From: VRUE01 sp963716245
GTDB lineage: Bacteria > Actinomycetota > Thermoleophilia > Solirubrobacterales > 70-9
Direction of reading: 5' to 3'
NCBI GenBank assembly: GCA_963716245.1
Contig: OY970300.1
Coordinates: forward strand, 2,170,001 to 2,234,000
Length of the DNA: 64,000 nt
In this document: piece by piece, positions 17,039-25,458 of the stretch
Numbering within the stretch: the stretch's first letter is position 1
Layout of the letters: every line of letters starts with the position of its first letter
The notes under the pieces: model-generated
Told to the model about the DNA's origin: nothing
Seen by the model: only the letters and a program-made list of their open reading frames with translations
Database searches by the model: none
Position numbers and translations under genes: made by a program

Positions 17039-17155
17039 GGTCGTCTCGCCGGTGCCTCGCGAAGCGGCCCTGGCGGGTTATTTCTGCCGCGAAGCGGCAC
17101 GAGATTCCACCGCCGAAGGCGGTGGTGGGCACCGGCGAGACGACCCTATTCGCCC
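17029..17155. repeat. Composite multi-hairpin element B (28-bp perfect arms, two inner hairpins)
   Basis: The outer arms 17029-17056 and 17128-17155 are perfect reverse complements over 28 bp. The left arm includes the LCP gene's last codons and stop. Inside are two perfect hairpins with GAA loops: TGCCGC/GCGGCA (17085-17099) and CCACCGCC/GGCGGTGG (17107-17125), separated by 7 nt, with TG before the right arm. Element C at 39277-39409 has the same layout and spacing but different stems. It may serve as a bidirectional terminator, since it lies between convergent genes. Confidence 0.8.
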
Positions 17156-17161
17156 TCGGGC

Positions 17162-17458
17162 CTACTCCGTCTTAGCTGAAACCTTCGAGTCGCTCGATTT
17201 CGACTCCGATGACTTGGACTCCGAGCCCTTCGAGTCGCTTGACTCCTTCGAGCCCTCCGAGGCGGCGCCGTTGCCGCCGCGCTTCGTCTTGTAGTCGGTG
17301 TTGTGGAAGCCGGAGCCCTTGAAGTGGATCGCGACCGGGTGCAGGACGCGCCGGGCGGGGGCGCCGCACTCCTGGCACTCGCTCAGCGCCTCGTCGCTCA
17401 TCTTCTGGATCACGTCGAAGACGTGGCCGTTGTCGCACTTGTACTCGTAGATCGGCAT
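17162..17458 (-). CDS. FmdB-family zinc-ribbon protein
   Basis: 98 residues starting MPIYEYKCDNGHVFDVIQKM. Cys8, His12, Cys28 and Cys31 (CQECG) form the FmdB/CxxC-type putative regulatory zinc ribbon. The next block RRVLHPVAIHFKGSGFHNTDY is the usual FmdB extension. The last 40 residues are a low-complexity Ser/Lys/Glu/Asp tail common in actinobacterial members. The role of the family is not settled. It lies between element B and the divergent glyQS gene. Confidence 0.9.
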   Translation of the reverse strand: MPIYEYKCDNGHVFDVIQKMSDEALSECQECGAPARRVLHPVAIHFKGSGFHNTDYKTKRGGNGAASEGSKESSDSKGSESKSSESKSSDSKVSAKTE

Positions 17459-17541
17459 GCGGGGCGGGATTATCGCAGTCGCCGCAGGCAGAGCCGATCG
17501 GCGGGCGCCGTGGCGCGGGCTCCCTCTATACGTTTCCCCGC

Positions 17542-18930
17542 ATGAGCAGCGAGTCCGAACCCAAGCCCGACCTGGAGACCATGGAGGAGATCGTCGCGCT
17601 CTGCAAACGGCGCGGCTTCGTCTTCCCCTCCTCGGAGATCTACGGCGGCCTCGGCTCGACCTACGACTACGGCCACTACGGCGTGCTGCTCAAGAGCAAC
17701 GTCAAAGCCGAGTGGTGGCGGGCGATGCTGCAGGACCGCGACGACATCGTCGCCCTCGACTCGGCGATCCTCCAGCACCCCCGGGTATGGGAGGCGTCGG
17801 GCCACCTGGAGGGCTTCACCGACCCGCTCGTGCAGTGCCTCGGCAAGTGCAAGCGGCGCTGGCGTGAGGACCACCTGCGCGAGGCGGTCGAGGTCGAGGG
17901 CGGCGACCCGGGCGCCGAGCTCCGCTGCCCCGAGTGCGGCGGCGAGCTCTCGGAGCCGCGCCAGTTCAACCTGATGTTCGAGACGCACATCGGCCCGGTC
18001 GCCGGCGAGGGCTCGGAGGTCTACCTGCGCCCGGAGACCGCGCAGGGCATCTTCATCAACTTCAAGAACGTGCTCGGCTTCGCGCGCAAGAAGCCGCCCT
18101 TCGGGATCGCCCAGATCGGCAAGTCGTTCCGCAACGAGATCACCCCCGGCAACTTCATCTTCCGGACCCGCGAGTTCGAGCAGATGGAGATGGAGTTCTT
18201 CGTGCCGCCGGCCGAGGCGGAGAAGTGGCACCGGACCTGGATCGAGGAGCGCGAGCGCTGGTACACCGACCTCGGCATCCGCCCCGAGCTGCTGCGCGTC
18301 CGTGCCCACGGCGCCGACGAGCTCTCCCATTACTCCTCGGCGACGAGCGACGTCGAGTACCTCTTCCCGATCGGCTGGTCGGAGCTGGAGGGGATCGCCA
18401 ACCGCGGCGACTTCGACCTCACCCAGCACGCCAAGTTCAGCAGCGAGAAGCTCGAGTACTTCGACCAGGGAACCAAGGAGCGCTACGTCCCCCACGTGAT
18501 CGAGCCGGCCGCCGGCGCCGACCGGGCGGCGCTCGCCTTCCTGGTCGACGCCTACGACGTCGAGGAGGTCGAGGGGCGCAAGCGCACCGTCCTGCGCCTC
18601 CACCCCCGCCTCGCCCCGGTCAAGGTCGCGGTCCTCCCGCTCGTCTCCAAGGAGGGGATGCCGGAGAAGGCGCGCGAGATCTTCGCCGAGGTGCGCAAGC
18701 GCGTCCCGGCCGAGTTCGACGAGGGCGGCTCGATCGGCAAGCGCTACCGCCGCCAGGACGAGATCGGCACCCCGTGGGGCATCACCGTCGACCACCAGAC
18801 GATGGAGGACGACACCGTCACCCTGCGCGACCGCGACTCGCTCGAGCAGACCCGGGTCCCGGTTGCCGGCCTCGCCGACGACCTCGCCTCGCGGCTCAGC
18901 GCCCCTTGGCGCTCGCCGAAGCGCGGCTAG
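17542..18930 (+). CDS. glyQS: Glycyl-tRNA synthetase, homodimeric (class II alpha2 type)
   Basis: 462 residues. The single-chain type found in actinobacteria, archaea and eukaryotes rather than the alpha2beta2 GlyQ/GlyS. Seen: 'FVFPSSEIYGGLGSTYDYG', zinc-binding cysteines (CLGKCKRRW and LRCPECGGEL), 'YLRPETAQGIFINFKNVL', motif 2 'GIAQIGKSFRNEITP', 'TREFEQMEMEFF', motif 3 GADRAALAF, and the C-terminal anticodon-binding domain ending 'DDLASRLSAPWRSPKRG'. Its 3' end overlaps the convergent XRE regulator gene by 35 bp. Confidence 0.97.
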   Translation: MSSESEPKPDLETMEEIVALCKRRGFVFPSSEIYGGLGSTYDYGHYGVLLKSNVKAEWWRAMLQDRDDIVALDSAILQHPRVWEASGHLEGFTDPLVQCLGKCKRRWREDHLREAVEVEGGDPGAELRCPECGGELSEPRQFNLMFETHIGPVAGEGSEVYLRPETAQGIFINFKNVLGFARKKPPFGIAQIGKSFRNEITPGNFIFRTREFEQMEMEFFVPPAEAEKWHRTWIEERERWYTDLGIRPELLRVRAHGADELSHYSSATSDVEYLFPIGWSELEGIANRGDFDLTQHAKFSSEKLEYFDQGTKERYVPHVIEPAAGADRAALAFLVDAYDVEEVEGRKRTVLRLHPRLAPVKVAVLPLVSKEGMPEKAREIFAEVRKRVPAEFDEGGSIGKRYRRQDEIGTPWGITVDHQTMEDDTVTLRDRDSLEQTRVPVAGLADDLASRLSAPWRSPKRG

Positions 18931-19165
18931 CCTCGCCCGCGAGAAGCTCCTCCGCCCGCCCCAGCAGCTCTGACGGTTCGACCTCGAAGTGCTTGGTGAT
19001 CCTCCACACCATGCGCAGCGTCGGACTCTGCTCTCCGCGCTCGAGCTTGCCGAAATACTTGCGGTCGACGCCACAGGCGAGCGCCGCACCCTCCTGGCTC
19101 AGCCCCTCCTGCTTGCGCAGCTCGATGAGAGCTTTTCCGAATGCCTTGGAGGGCGTGAGCACCAC
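18896..19165 (-). CDS. XRE-family helix-turn-helix regulator (small)
   Basis: 89 residues from GTG at 19163-19165. The Cro/C1-type HTH spans about residues 9-63: ALIELRKQEGLSQEGAALA, then CGVDRKYFGKLERGEQSPTL and a C-terminal helix 'KHFEVEPSELLG'. There is no effector domain. It overlaps the 3' end of glyQS on the opposite strand. It is divergent from the MFS gene 98 bp away, which it might regulate (inference from position only). Confidence 0.8.
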   Translation of the reverse strand: MVLTPSKAFGKALIELRKQEGLSQEGAALACGVDRKYFGKLERGEQSPTLRMVWRITKHFEVEPSELLGRAEELLAGEASRASASAKGR

Positions 19166-19262
19166 GGCGCAAGCGTCGCCGTGCTCGCTCAGAGAGTCTA
19201 CGGACTAAAAGCCTCATTTGCTCAAATTCGAGTGGCCGAGGGGCACACGTATCCTGGTCGGC

Positions 19263-20546
19263 ATGGAGGGGAGCCTCTTCCGCGACCGCGATTTCCGGCT
19301 GGTCGCGGGCTCGGTCGGGCTCTCGGCCCTGGGCGACTGGGTGGCGATCGTCGCGCTCGGGCTGCACGTGAAGGAGATGACCGACTCCGGGTTTGCGGTG
19401 GCGGCGCTCTGGGTCTGCCTGTTCGGGCCGTCGGTGCTCGTCGCGGGACATGTGGGGCTGCTGGTCGACCGGCTCGAGGCAACGCGGCTGCTGGCCGCGG
19501 TCTCGGCCGTCGGGGCGGCTGCCGCGGTCGCGGTGGCCTTCGCCGACGCGGTCGCGCCCGTGCTGATCCTCACCGCCGCGCTCGGCGTCGTCTTCGCGAC
19601 CTCGCAGCCGGCCGAGTTCTCGCTCGTCCCACCGCTTGCCGGAGAGGCGCGGATCCAGGAGGCGAACGGGCACATCGAGACGGTCCGCTACGTGGGCTTC
19701 GGGATCGGTCCGCTGCTCGGCGGCCTGCTGTTCGCCGCCGGCGGCCTCGAGCTGGCGATGCTCGTCGACGCCGCCACCTTCGCCTTCGTCGCGGTGGCAG
19801 CGCTTGCCCTGCGGATCAGGCGGCGCCCTTCCGCGCTCACCGACGACGATCGCGCTCCCCGCGCCCGCGACGGCATCGCCTTCCTCTTCCGCGACAGGTT
19901 GCTCTCGCTGGTGATGACCGTCGCCTTCGGCTCGCTGCTCTTCATGTCGGCGGTCTGGGTCGCCGAGCTGTTCTTCGTCGAGGACGTGCTCGGCAGGGGC
20001 GACGTCTCCTACGGGGCGATGCTCTCGATCTGGACCGTCGGCATGGCCCTGGGGGCGATGCTGCTCTCGCGCCGCGTCGCGGTCGGGGCGGTCGCGGCCG
20101 CCGGCCTGATCGCCGCGACGATCCAGGGAGCCGCGCTGGCACTGCCGGCGCTGTGGCTCAGCTTCGCCTTCTTCCTCGCCTGCTCGTTCATGGGCGGCGT
20201 CGGGCACGGGCTCAAGAACGTGATGTTCCGCAGCCTGATCCACGTCCGCGTCCCCGACCACCTGCACGGCCGCGCCTTCGCCGCCTACAACGGCATCCGC
20301 AACACCGCCGAGCTCGGAGCCTTCGCCGCGGGGGGACTGTTGGTCGCCCTGATCGGCGCCCGCGGCACGCTCGCCTACGCGGGCGGCCTCTCGGCCCTGG
20401 CCGGCGCGCTCGGCCTGCTCGCCCTGCTGCGCATGCAGCGGGGCTGGGTCCGACCGGACCGGTCGGACCGCCGTGGAGTTGACGGACGCCGGCGCCGAGC
20501 ACACCCACCGGCTCAGGCTCAGTCAGAGGCATCGTTCAGGAAATGA
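19263..20546 (+). CDS. MFS transporter (drug/multi-solute exporter type), with altered C-terminus
   Basis: 427 residues from ATG at 19263, with about 12 hydrophobic segments. 'DFRLVAGSVGLSALGDW', 'LLVDRLEATRLL' (motif A-like loop) and 'FVEDVLGRGDVSYGAML' fit the MFS_3/enterobactin-exporter-like group. Transmembrane homology ends near residue 395 (ALGLLALLRMQRG). The last 30 residues are polar, basic and unlike a normal tail, and the final 28 bp overlap the foreign-looking gene on the other strand. The original stop was probably lost when that segment arrived. Confidence 0.82.
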   Translation: MEGSLFRDRDFRLVAGSVGLSALGDWVAIVALGLHVKEMTDSGFAVAALWVCLFGPSVLVAGHVGLLVDRLEATRLLAAVSAVGAAAAVAVAFADAVAPVLILTAALGVVFATSQPAEFSLVPPLAGEARIQEANGHIETVRYVGFGIGPLLGGLLFAAGGLELAMLVDAATFAFVAVAALALRIRRRPSALTDDDRAPRARDGIAFLFRDRLLSLVMTVAFGSLLFMSAVWVAELFFVEDVLGRGDVSYGAMLSIWTVGMALGAMLLSRRVAVGAVAAAGLIAATIQGAALALPALWLSFAFFLACSFMGGVGHGLKNVMFRSLIHVRVPDHLHGRAFAAYNGIRNTAELGAFAAGGLLVALIGARGTLAYAGGLSALAGALGLLALLRMQRGWVRPDRSDRRGVDGRRRRAHPPAQAQSEASFRK

Positions 20547-21367
20547 GTGAGCCCCATGCATCCGATAACGATTTCGACAAGACCCTCAATGAGAATTTTT
20601 GGAATCCCGATAGCTGGATCGGCGATCAGCTTGATCCAAACGACGACCGCAATTATCGCGCTTTGGTAGATCGCCTCCTTCGGGTCGGCGCCTTCGTCGC
20701 TCAACCTGTCAAACCACTCCAGGTATAGGTAAGCCAATTCGCGATTCAATTGAACCCCGTCATCAGGCTCCTGCCGCGGCTCGGTGATTTCCAAGAGCTG
20801 CGCGAGCTCGAGCAGAATGACCGTGCGCAGCTCGACTGCTCCTCGGTCGTTCGCAGGAGCGTCACTTTCAATATTTCGAGCGTTGAGCAGACGATGCTTG
20901 TGATGAAGCAACCGAGACTGCCAAATACAGCCCTCGGCGATCTGAGGTGTAAATAGATCCTTAGCCGAGAACCGAAGAGTCATGGTGGACCGCGGAGATA
21001 GCAAACCCTCCCACTCGTCCACTTGAAGACGTGGAACGGCATACCAACCCATTTCGTTTGACACGTCCCAAAGCACCACGATCGCCAAGTCGGTGGTCCG
21101 TGCCCATCTCACCGCGTGGTCGAACGGCACGGTCAACCGCAAATCACCTTGTTTGAGTCGATGACGATTGATGTCTTCAGTGCCTTTCACCTGCAGCCAA
21201 AGCCGGGTTGCCTCCATATGATCTGAGTGGCTCGTCTGCACGAATAGATCCTCGCCGTAGTCGTTCAAGATCCGCTCAACTGCGTGCCCTCCGCGAATGA
21301 ATAAATCGGCGACCGCATGGGTTGCGCGATCCGCAACGATGTGCTCTCTAGTTCTCTTAGTTGCCAC
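20519..21367 (-). CDS. DUF4365-like nuclease-fold protein, horizontally acquired
   Basis: 282 residues from GTG at 21365-21367. The N-terminal 160 residues fit a DUF4365-type PD-(D/E)XK fold: a helix (THAVADLFIRGGHAVERIL), then 'YGEDLFVQTSHSD', then LWLQVKGTED with the Gln-x-Lys strand, and later VDEWEGL. The C-terminal 120 residues are helical, with a hydrophobic stretch near 238-275, possibly membrane-associated. Composition is near 50% GC with A/T-ending codons, against about 70% for the neighbours. It starts 2 nt after the stop of the winged-helix gene, so it joins that operon. Function is unknown; relatives often occur in defence-related neighbourhoods. Confidence 0.65.
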   Translation of the reverse strand: MATKRTREHIVADRATHAVADLFIRGGHAVERILNDYGEDLFVQTSHSDHMEATRLWLQVKGTEDINRHRLKQGDLRLTVPFDHAVRWARTTDLAIVVLWDVSNEMGWYAVPRLQVDEWEGLLSPRSTMTLRFSAKDLFTPQIAEGCIWQSRLLHHKHRLLNARNIESDAPANDRGAVELRTVILLELAQLLEITEPRQEPDDGVQLNRELAYLYLEWFDRLSDEGADPKEAIYQSAIIAVVVWIKLIADPAIGIPKILIEGLVEIVIGCMGLTHFLNDASD

Positions 21368-21369
21368 GT

Positions 21370-22401
21370 TCAGATCGCGAGAAACCGCTTTATGTCGGTG
21401 GCTTCTCTTTCGAGTACCTGAACAGCACTGAGAACGATCCGCTCGAACGGCTCAAGCTCCACCTCCCGCTTCGAGAGCCTCCACCTGGCGACCGCCCGTC
21501 CGCCGACCAGGGCAAAGGGATGGAAGATCCCGTTGCGGGTGACGAGCTGGTTGTGCGGACCGATCACCTCCTCGCGGGAGGTCCAGCCGAGCAGGACCGG
21601 GTCGAACGCGCCGAGCAGGCGGGGCGCTGGGATCTCGGCCTGCGGCGACCGCTTCGCCAGTCTGACCAGGCCGTCGCCGATCTCCTCCAGCTCCGCCCCG
21701 ATCGCCTTTAGGCCGGCGCGGGCGTCGCGCAGCGGCAGGCCCGCCCAGCGGGCTAGGTCGCGGTCGCTCGCCGGCGCGTGGCCGACCAGGTAGCGGCGGG
21801 CCAGCTCCCGCAGCGCGGCGTCGCGGTCGACCGGCTTCGGCTCGCCGATCCAGTCGCGGACGAGCACGTATGCGTGCTGCTTGCCGACCATCGGCCCCCG
21901 CACCGCGACACCCTCCACGGCGGTGAGGAAGAGGAGGTGGAGCAGAGTCTGTCCCTCGAGCGGGATGCCCGCCGCCTCGAGGCGCTCTTTCAGCTGCACG
22001 CGGGTCAGCGGCCCCTCGTCGGCCAGCGCCCGCTCGATCGTCGCCACCGCCCTCTCCCCCGCCTCGGCGGGCACTCCCTCCTGCCGCAGGCGCCGGGCGC
22101 ACGAGGTCCGCAGCGGGGGCGTGGTCAGCGCCTGCAGCCACGGATAGTCCTCGCTGCGGACCAGGTGGAGGGTGCCGCGGTTGAGCCAGGTGACTAGCAG
22201 ACTGCGGTCTTCGCTCAATGCCCAATTCACGTCCGCGGCGGTCAGGCCCGCGGTCCGCGCCCGCACCGCGAGGCGGAAGCCGCGCGGGTCCTGGCCCTGG
22301 ACGGCGAGCAGGCGCTCGGCGACGGCGGCCGGATCGCGCAGCGGCGGGCCGGCGAGGGCCTGGGAGACGAACCGCTCGGCGAGGACCGCTCGCGCGGTCA
22401 G
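21370..22401 (-). CDS. Winged-helix DNA-binding domain protein (HTH_42/YcaQ-like family)
   Basis: About 343 residues. The family pattern is clear: 'AERLLAVQGQDPRGFRLAVR' (the LxxLQxQ region), 'LVTWLNRGTLHLVRSEDYPW', 'GPLTRVQLKERLEAAGIPLE', 'RYLVGHAPASDRDLARWAGL' and 'LLGAFDPVLLGW'. Characterised relatives include DNA glycosylases that unhook interstrand crosslinks (YcaQ/AlkX), but most are uncharacterised. No ATG, GTG or TTG lies near the homology start. The best fit is a CTG at 22399-22401 overlapping the TGA of the FKBP gene, suggesting coupled translation, so the start is uncertain. Confidence 0.75.
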   Translation of the reverse strand: MTARAVLAERFVSQALAGPPLRDPAAVAERLLAVQGQDPRGFRLAVRARTAGLTAADVNWALSEDRSLLVTWLNRGTLHLVRSEDYPWLQALTTPPLRTSCARRLRQEGVPAEAGERAVATIERALADEGPLTRVQLKERLEAAGIPLEGQTLLHLLFLTAVEGVAVRGPMVGKQHAYVLVRDWIGEPKPVDRDAALRELARRYLVGHAPASDRDLARWAGLPLRDARAGLKAIGAELEEIGDGLVRLAKRSPQAEIPAPRLLGAFDPVLLGWTSREEVIGPHNQLVTRNGIFHPFALVGGRAVARWRLSKREVELEPFERIVLSAVQVLEREATDIKRFLAI

Positions 22402-22934
22402 TTGACTTTCAGCAGATCGACCACGAACACGAGCGGTTCGTTCGGGCCGATTGCGGGTGGTGCGCCTTCTGGGCCGTAGGCCAAGTCGGGCGGGATCACC
22501 AGTTCTCGCCGGCCGCCGACCTTCATCCCCGCGACCCCCTGGTCCCAGCCGGGGATCACCGCGCCGGCGCCGAGCGTGAAGGGGAACGGTTCGCCGCGAT
22601 CCCACGAGGCGTCGAACTCTTTGCGGCTGTCGAAGCCGACGCCGACGTAGTGCACCGTCACTTCGTCGCCCGCTTTGGCGGCTGGGCCGCTGCCTTCGAC
22701 CAGGTCCTTCGTGACGAGTTTCTGCGGTGCCGCGCCCTTCGGCACGGTCACCTTCGGCTTCGTGGCGTTCGCCGCGCCGGCAGGGGCGTCGGCGGATTCG
22801 GCGGGCGCCTGCGCCTGGCTGGACTCGGTGGTCGCATTCGCCGAGTCGCTCCCAGAGCTGTCCGAATCGTCGTCGCCGCAACCGGCGGCGCCGAGCGCCA
22901 GGCAGAGCAGAGCAGCTAGCAGCAGAGCCTTCAT
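22398..22934 (-). CDS. FKBP-type peptidyl-prolyl cis-trans isomerase, lipoprotein
   Basis: 178 residues from ATG at 22932-22934. The signal peptide ends in lipobox LGAAGC (Cys19). A Ser/Asp/Ala-rich linker (about 20-75) leads to an FKBP domain with 'GDEVTVHYVG', 'SRKEFDASWDRGEPFPFTLG', 'VIPGWDQGVAGMKVGGRREL' and IPPDLAYGPEG. The aromatic pocket residues (Tyr, Phe, Trp) are in place. It should catalyse proline isomerisation of secreted proteins at the outer face of the membrane. Confidence 0.93.
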   Translation of the reverse strand: MKALLLAALLCLALGAAGCGDDDSDSSGSDSANATTESSQAQAPAESADAPAGAANATKPKVTVPKGAAPQKLVTKDLVEGSGPAAKAGDEVTVHYVGVGFDSRKEFDASWDRGEPFPFTLGAGAVIPGWDQGVAGMKVGGRRELVIPPDLAYGPEGAPPAIGPNEPLVFVVDLLKVN

Positions 22935-22997
22935 CCGGCGCCATGCTACGGAACCGTCGAGCAAATTGCCGCACGGTGCGGGTAGCGTGCGGAGCCG

Positions 22998-23864
22998 ATG
23001 GACAGCCCACTCCTTACCTCCTTCCTCCTCCCCGCCGCCATCGGGGTGATCATGTGCAGCCTCGGGATGACGCTGACGCCGGCCGACTTCCGGCGCGTGC
23101 TCGTCGCGCCGCGCGGGGTGGCGATCGGGATGCTGAACCTGGCGCTGATCTCGCCGCTGCTGGCGCTGACGATGGCCGAGCTGTTCGGCCTCTCACCGGA
23201 GCTGGCGGTCGGCCTCGTCCTGCTCGGTGCCTCGCCGGGCGGGATGATGGCCAACATGCTCACGCACCTGGCGCGTGGGGACACGGCGCTCTCGATCACG
23301 ATGACCGCGGTCAGCAGCGTCGGGGCGATCGTCACCGTGCCGCTCTTCCTCGCCCTCTCGGCGAGTCACTTCGGAGCCGGGGACGTGGGCGACGCGAGCA
23401 TGCTCGGAATCGTCGCCAGGGTCTTCGCGATCACGGTCGTGCCGGTGGCGATCGGCATGACGCTGCGGCAGCGCAACCCGCGGCGCATCGACTCGATCTA
23501 CCCGCGCTTCCGCAACGTCGCACTCGTCCTCTTCGCGCTGGTCGTCCTCTGCGCGATCGCCAGCGAGCACGACACCGTTGCCGAAAACGCCGCCGAGGTC
23601 GGCGGGGCGGCGATCGCGCTGAACGTCGCCGCGATGTCGCTCAGCTTCGCGATCTCGAAGCTGGCCCGGCTCGACAACCGCCAGGCGACGGCGATCTCGC
23701 TCGAGCTCGGCATCCACAACGCGGCGCTGGCGGTCGCCGTGGGCGCGACGCTCGCCGCGACGCTGACGATCCCGGCGGCGGTCTATGCGACGTTCATGCT
23801 GTTCACCGGCGGCGGCTTCGCCTGGGCGATGAGCCGCCGCAACCGGGTCGGCGTGGCAGCCTAG
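22998..23864 (+). CDS. Bile acid:sodium symporter (BASS) family transporter
   Basis: 288 residues with about nine to ten hydrophobic segments. Family motifs are 'GVIMCSLGMTLTPADFRRVL', 'GLVLLGASPGGMMANMLTHL' (the crossover region with GxSPGG) and 'SLELGIHNAALAVAVG' in the second half (the E-x-G-x-x-N-x-x-L repeat). Members cotransport sodium with organic anions. The substrate is not predictable. It is divergent from the FKBP gene with 63 bp between. Confidence 0.88.
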   Translation: MDSPLLTSFLLPAAIGVIMCSLGMTLTPADFRRVLVAPRGVAIGMLNLALISPLLALTMAELFGLSPELAVGLVLLGASPGGMMANMLTHLARGDTALSITMTAVSSVGAIVTVPLFLALSASHFGAGDVGDASMLGIVARVFAITVVPVAIGMTLRQRNPRRIDSIYPRFRNVALVLFALVVLCAIASEHDTVAENAAEVGGAAIALNVAAMSLSFAISKLARLDNRQATAISLELGIHNAALAVAVGATLAATLTIPAAVYATFMLFTGGGFAWAMSRRNRVGVAA

Positions 23865-23923
23865 ACCCCTCCCTGAACGCGACATAGACTGAGCGCTTCG
23901 GGAAAGACGAGGAGGAGGACGGG

Positions 23924-25438
23924 ATGGCCCAGAACCTTGCATCGCTGCTGACCGAGAGCGCCGAGCGCTCGCCCGAGGCCCCCGCGATCCGGCTCGGCGA
24001 GCTCGAGCTCAGCTTCGGCCAGCTCGACGAGCTGAGCGCCCGCATGGCGACGCTCCTGCGCGAGAAGGGCCTGCAGGCGGGCGACCGGGTCGGCGTGATG
24101 CTTCCCAACGTGCCCCAGTTCCCGGTCGCCTACTACGGCGTGCTTCGCGCCGGCGCCGTCGTCGTGCCGATGAACGTGCTGCTCAAACGGCGCGAGATCG
24201 CCTTCTACCTGGAGGACTCGGGCGCCAAGCTGCTGCTCGCCTGGCACGGCTTCGCGGACGAGGCCCGCGGCGGCGCCGAGGACGCCGGCGTCGAGCCGAT
24301 CGAGGTCGAGCCCGCCTCCTTCGCCGAGCTGCTGCGCGGGGTCGAGCCGGCCGCGGACGTCGCCGAGGTCGGCGACGAGGACACCGCGGTGATCCTCTAC
24401 ACCTCGGGCACGACCGGCAAGCCGAAGGGCGCCGAGCTGACCCACGCCAACCTGCTCACCAACGCCGAGGTATGCATGCGCACCACCAGCGAGATCCAGC
24501 CGGGCGACGTGGTCTTCGGCGGCCTCCCCCTCTTCCACTCCTTCGGCCAGACCGTCGCGATGAACGCCTCGCTCAAGGTCGGCGCCTGCCTCAGCCTGGT
24601 GCCGAAGTTCGACCCCGGCGAGGCGCTGGAGACGATCCAGCGCGACTGCGTCACCCACTTCTACGGCGTGCCGACGATGTTCGGGGCGCTGCTCCATCAC
24701 CCCGAGCGCGAGCGCTACGACACCTCCACCCTGCGCACCTGCATCACCGGCGGCGCCTCGATGCCGGTCGAGGTCCTGCGCGGCTTCGAGCGGGCGTTCG
24801 GCTGCATCGTGCTCGAGGGCTACGGGCTCTCGGAGACCTCGCCGGTCGCCTCCTCGAACCACCCCGACAGGGAGCGCAAGCCCGGCTCGATCGGCACCCC
24901 GATCGAGGGGGTCGAGATGCGCATCGTCGACGAGGACGACAGGCCGGTCGAGCAGGGCGAGGTCGGCGAGATCGTGATCCGCGGCCACAACGTGATGAAG
25001 GGCTACTGGCAGCGCCCCGACGCGACCGAGGAGGCGATGCGCAGCGGCTGGTTCCACACCGGCGACATGGCGCGCACCGACGAGGAGGGCTACTACTTCA
25101 TCGTCGACCGCAAGAAGGACCTGATCATCCGCGGCGGCTACAACGTCTACCCGCGCGAGGTCGAGGAGGTCCTCTACGAGCACCCGAAGATCCGCGAAGC
25201 CGCGGTCGTCGGCGTCCCCCACGACCAGTGGGGCGAGGAGATCGGCGCCGCGGTCGTCCTCCACGAGGGCGAGCAACTGAGCCCCGAGGAGGTCAGCTCC
25301 TACGTCAAGGACCGGATCGCCGCCTACAAGTACCCGCGGATCGTCTGGTTCCTCGACGACCTGCCCAAGGGGCCGACCGGCAAGATCCTCAAGCGCGAGA
25401 TCGAGACGCCCGCGCCGGCGACTCGGCAGAGCGCTTAG
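23924..25438 (+). CDS. Long-chain fatty-acid-CoA ligase (AMP-forming)
   Basis: 504 residues from ATG, with GGAGGAGGA upstream. The ANL-superfamily signatures are complete: the P-loop ILYTSGTTGKPKGAELTHAN, 'GGLPLFHSFGQTVAMN', 'YGLSETSPVASSN', 'SGWFHTGDMARTDEEGYYFI', VDRKKDLIIRGGYNVYP and the C-terminal catalytic Lys in 'GPTGKILKREI'. It activates a fatty acid to acyl-CoA in the cytoplasm. Chain length cannot be read from the sequence. It is apparently monocistronic and converges with the metallopeptidase gene. Confidence 0.92.
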   Translation: MAQNLASLLTESAERSPEAPAIRLGELELSFGQLDELSARMATLLREKGLQAGDRVGVMLPNVPQFPVAYYGVLRAGAVVVPMNVLLKRREIAFYLEDSGAKLLLAWHGFADEARGGAEDAGVEPIEVEPASFAELLRGVEPAADVAEVGDEDTAVILYTSGTTGKPKGAELTHANLLTNAEVCMRTTSEIQPGDVVFGGLPLFHSFGQTVAMNASLKVGACLSLVPKFDPGEALETIQRDCVTHFYGVPTMFGALLHHPERERYDTSTLRTCITGGASMPVEVLRGFERAFGCIVLEGYGLSETSPVASSNHPDRERKPGSIGTPIEGVEMRIVDEDDRPVEQGEVGEIVIRGHNVMKGYWQRPDATEEAMRSGWFHTGDMARTDEEGYYFIVDRKKDLIIRGGYNVYPREVEEVLYEHPKIREAAVVGVPHDQWGEEIGAAVVLHEGEQLSPEEVSSYVKDRIAAYKYPRIVWFLDDLPKGPTGKILKREIETPAPATRQSA

Positions 25439-25458
25439 CGGCTACCGCGCGGCAGCGC

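Noticed and set aside
20543..20956. Two small plus-strand frames (20543-20728 and 20750-20956) in the low-GC segment
   Set aside because: They are antisense to the DUF4365-like gene, which has the better start, length and recognisable nuclease-like motif.
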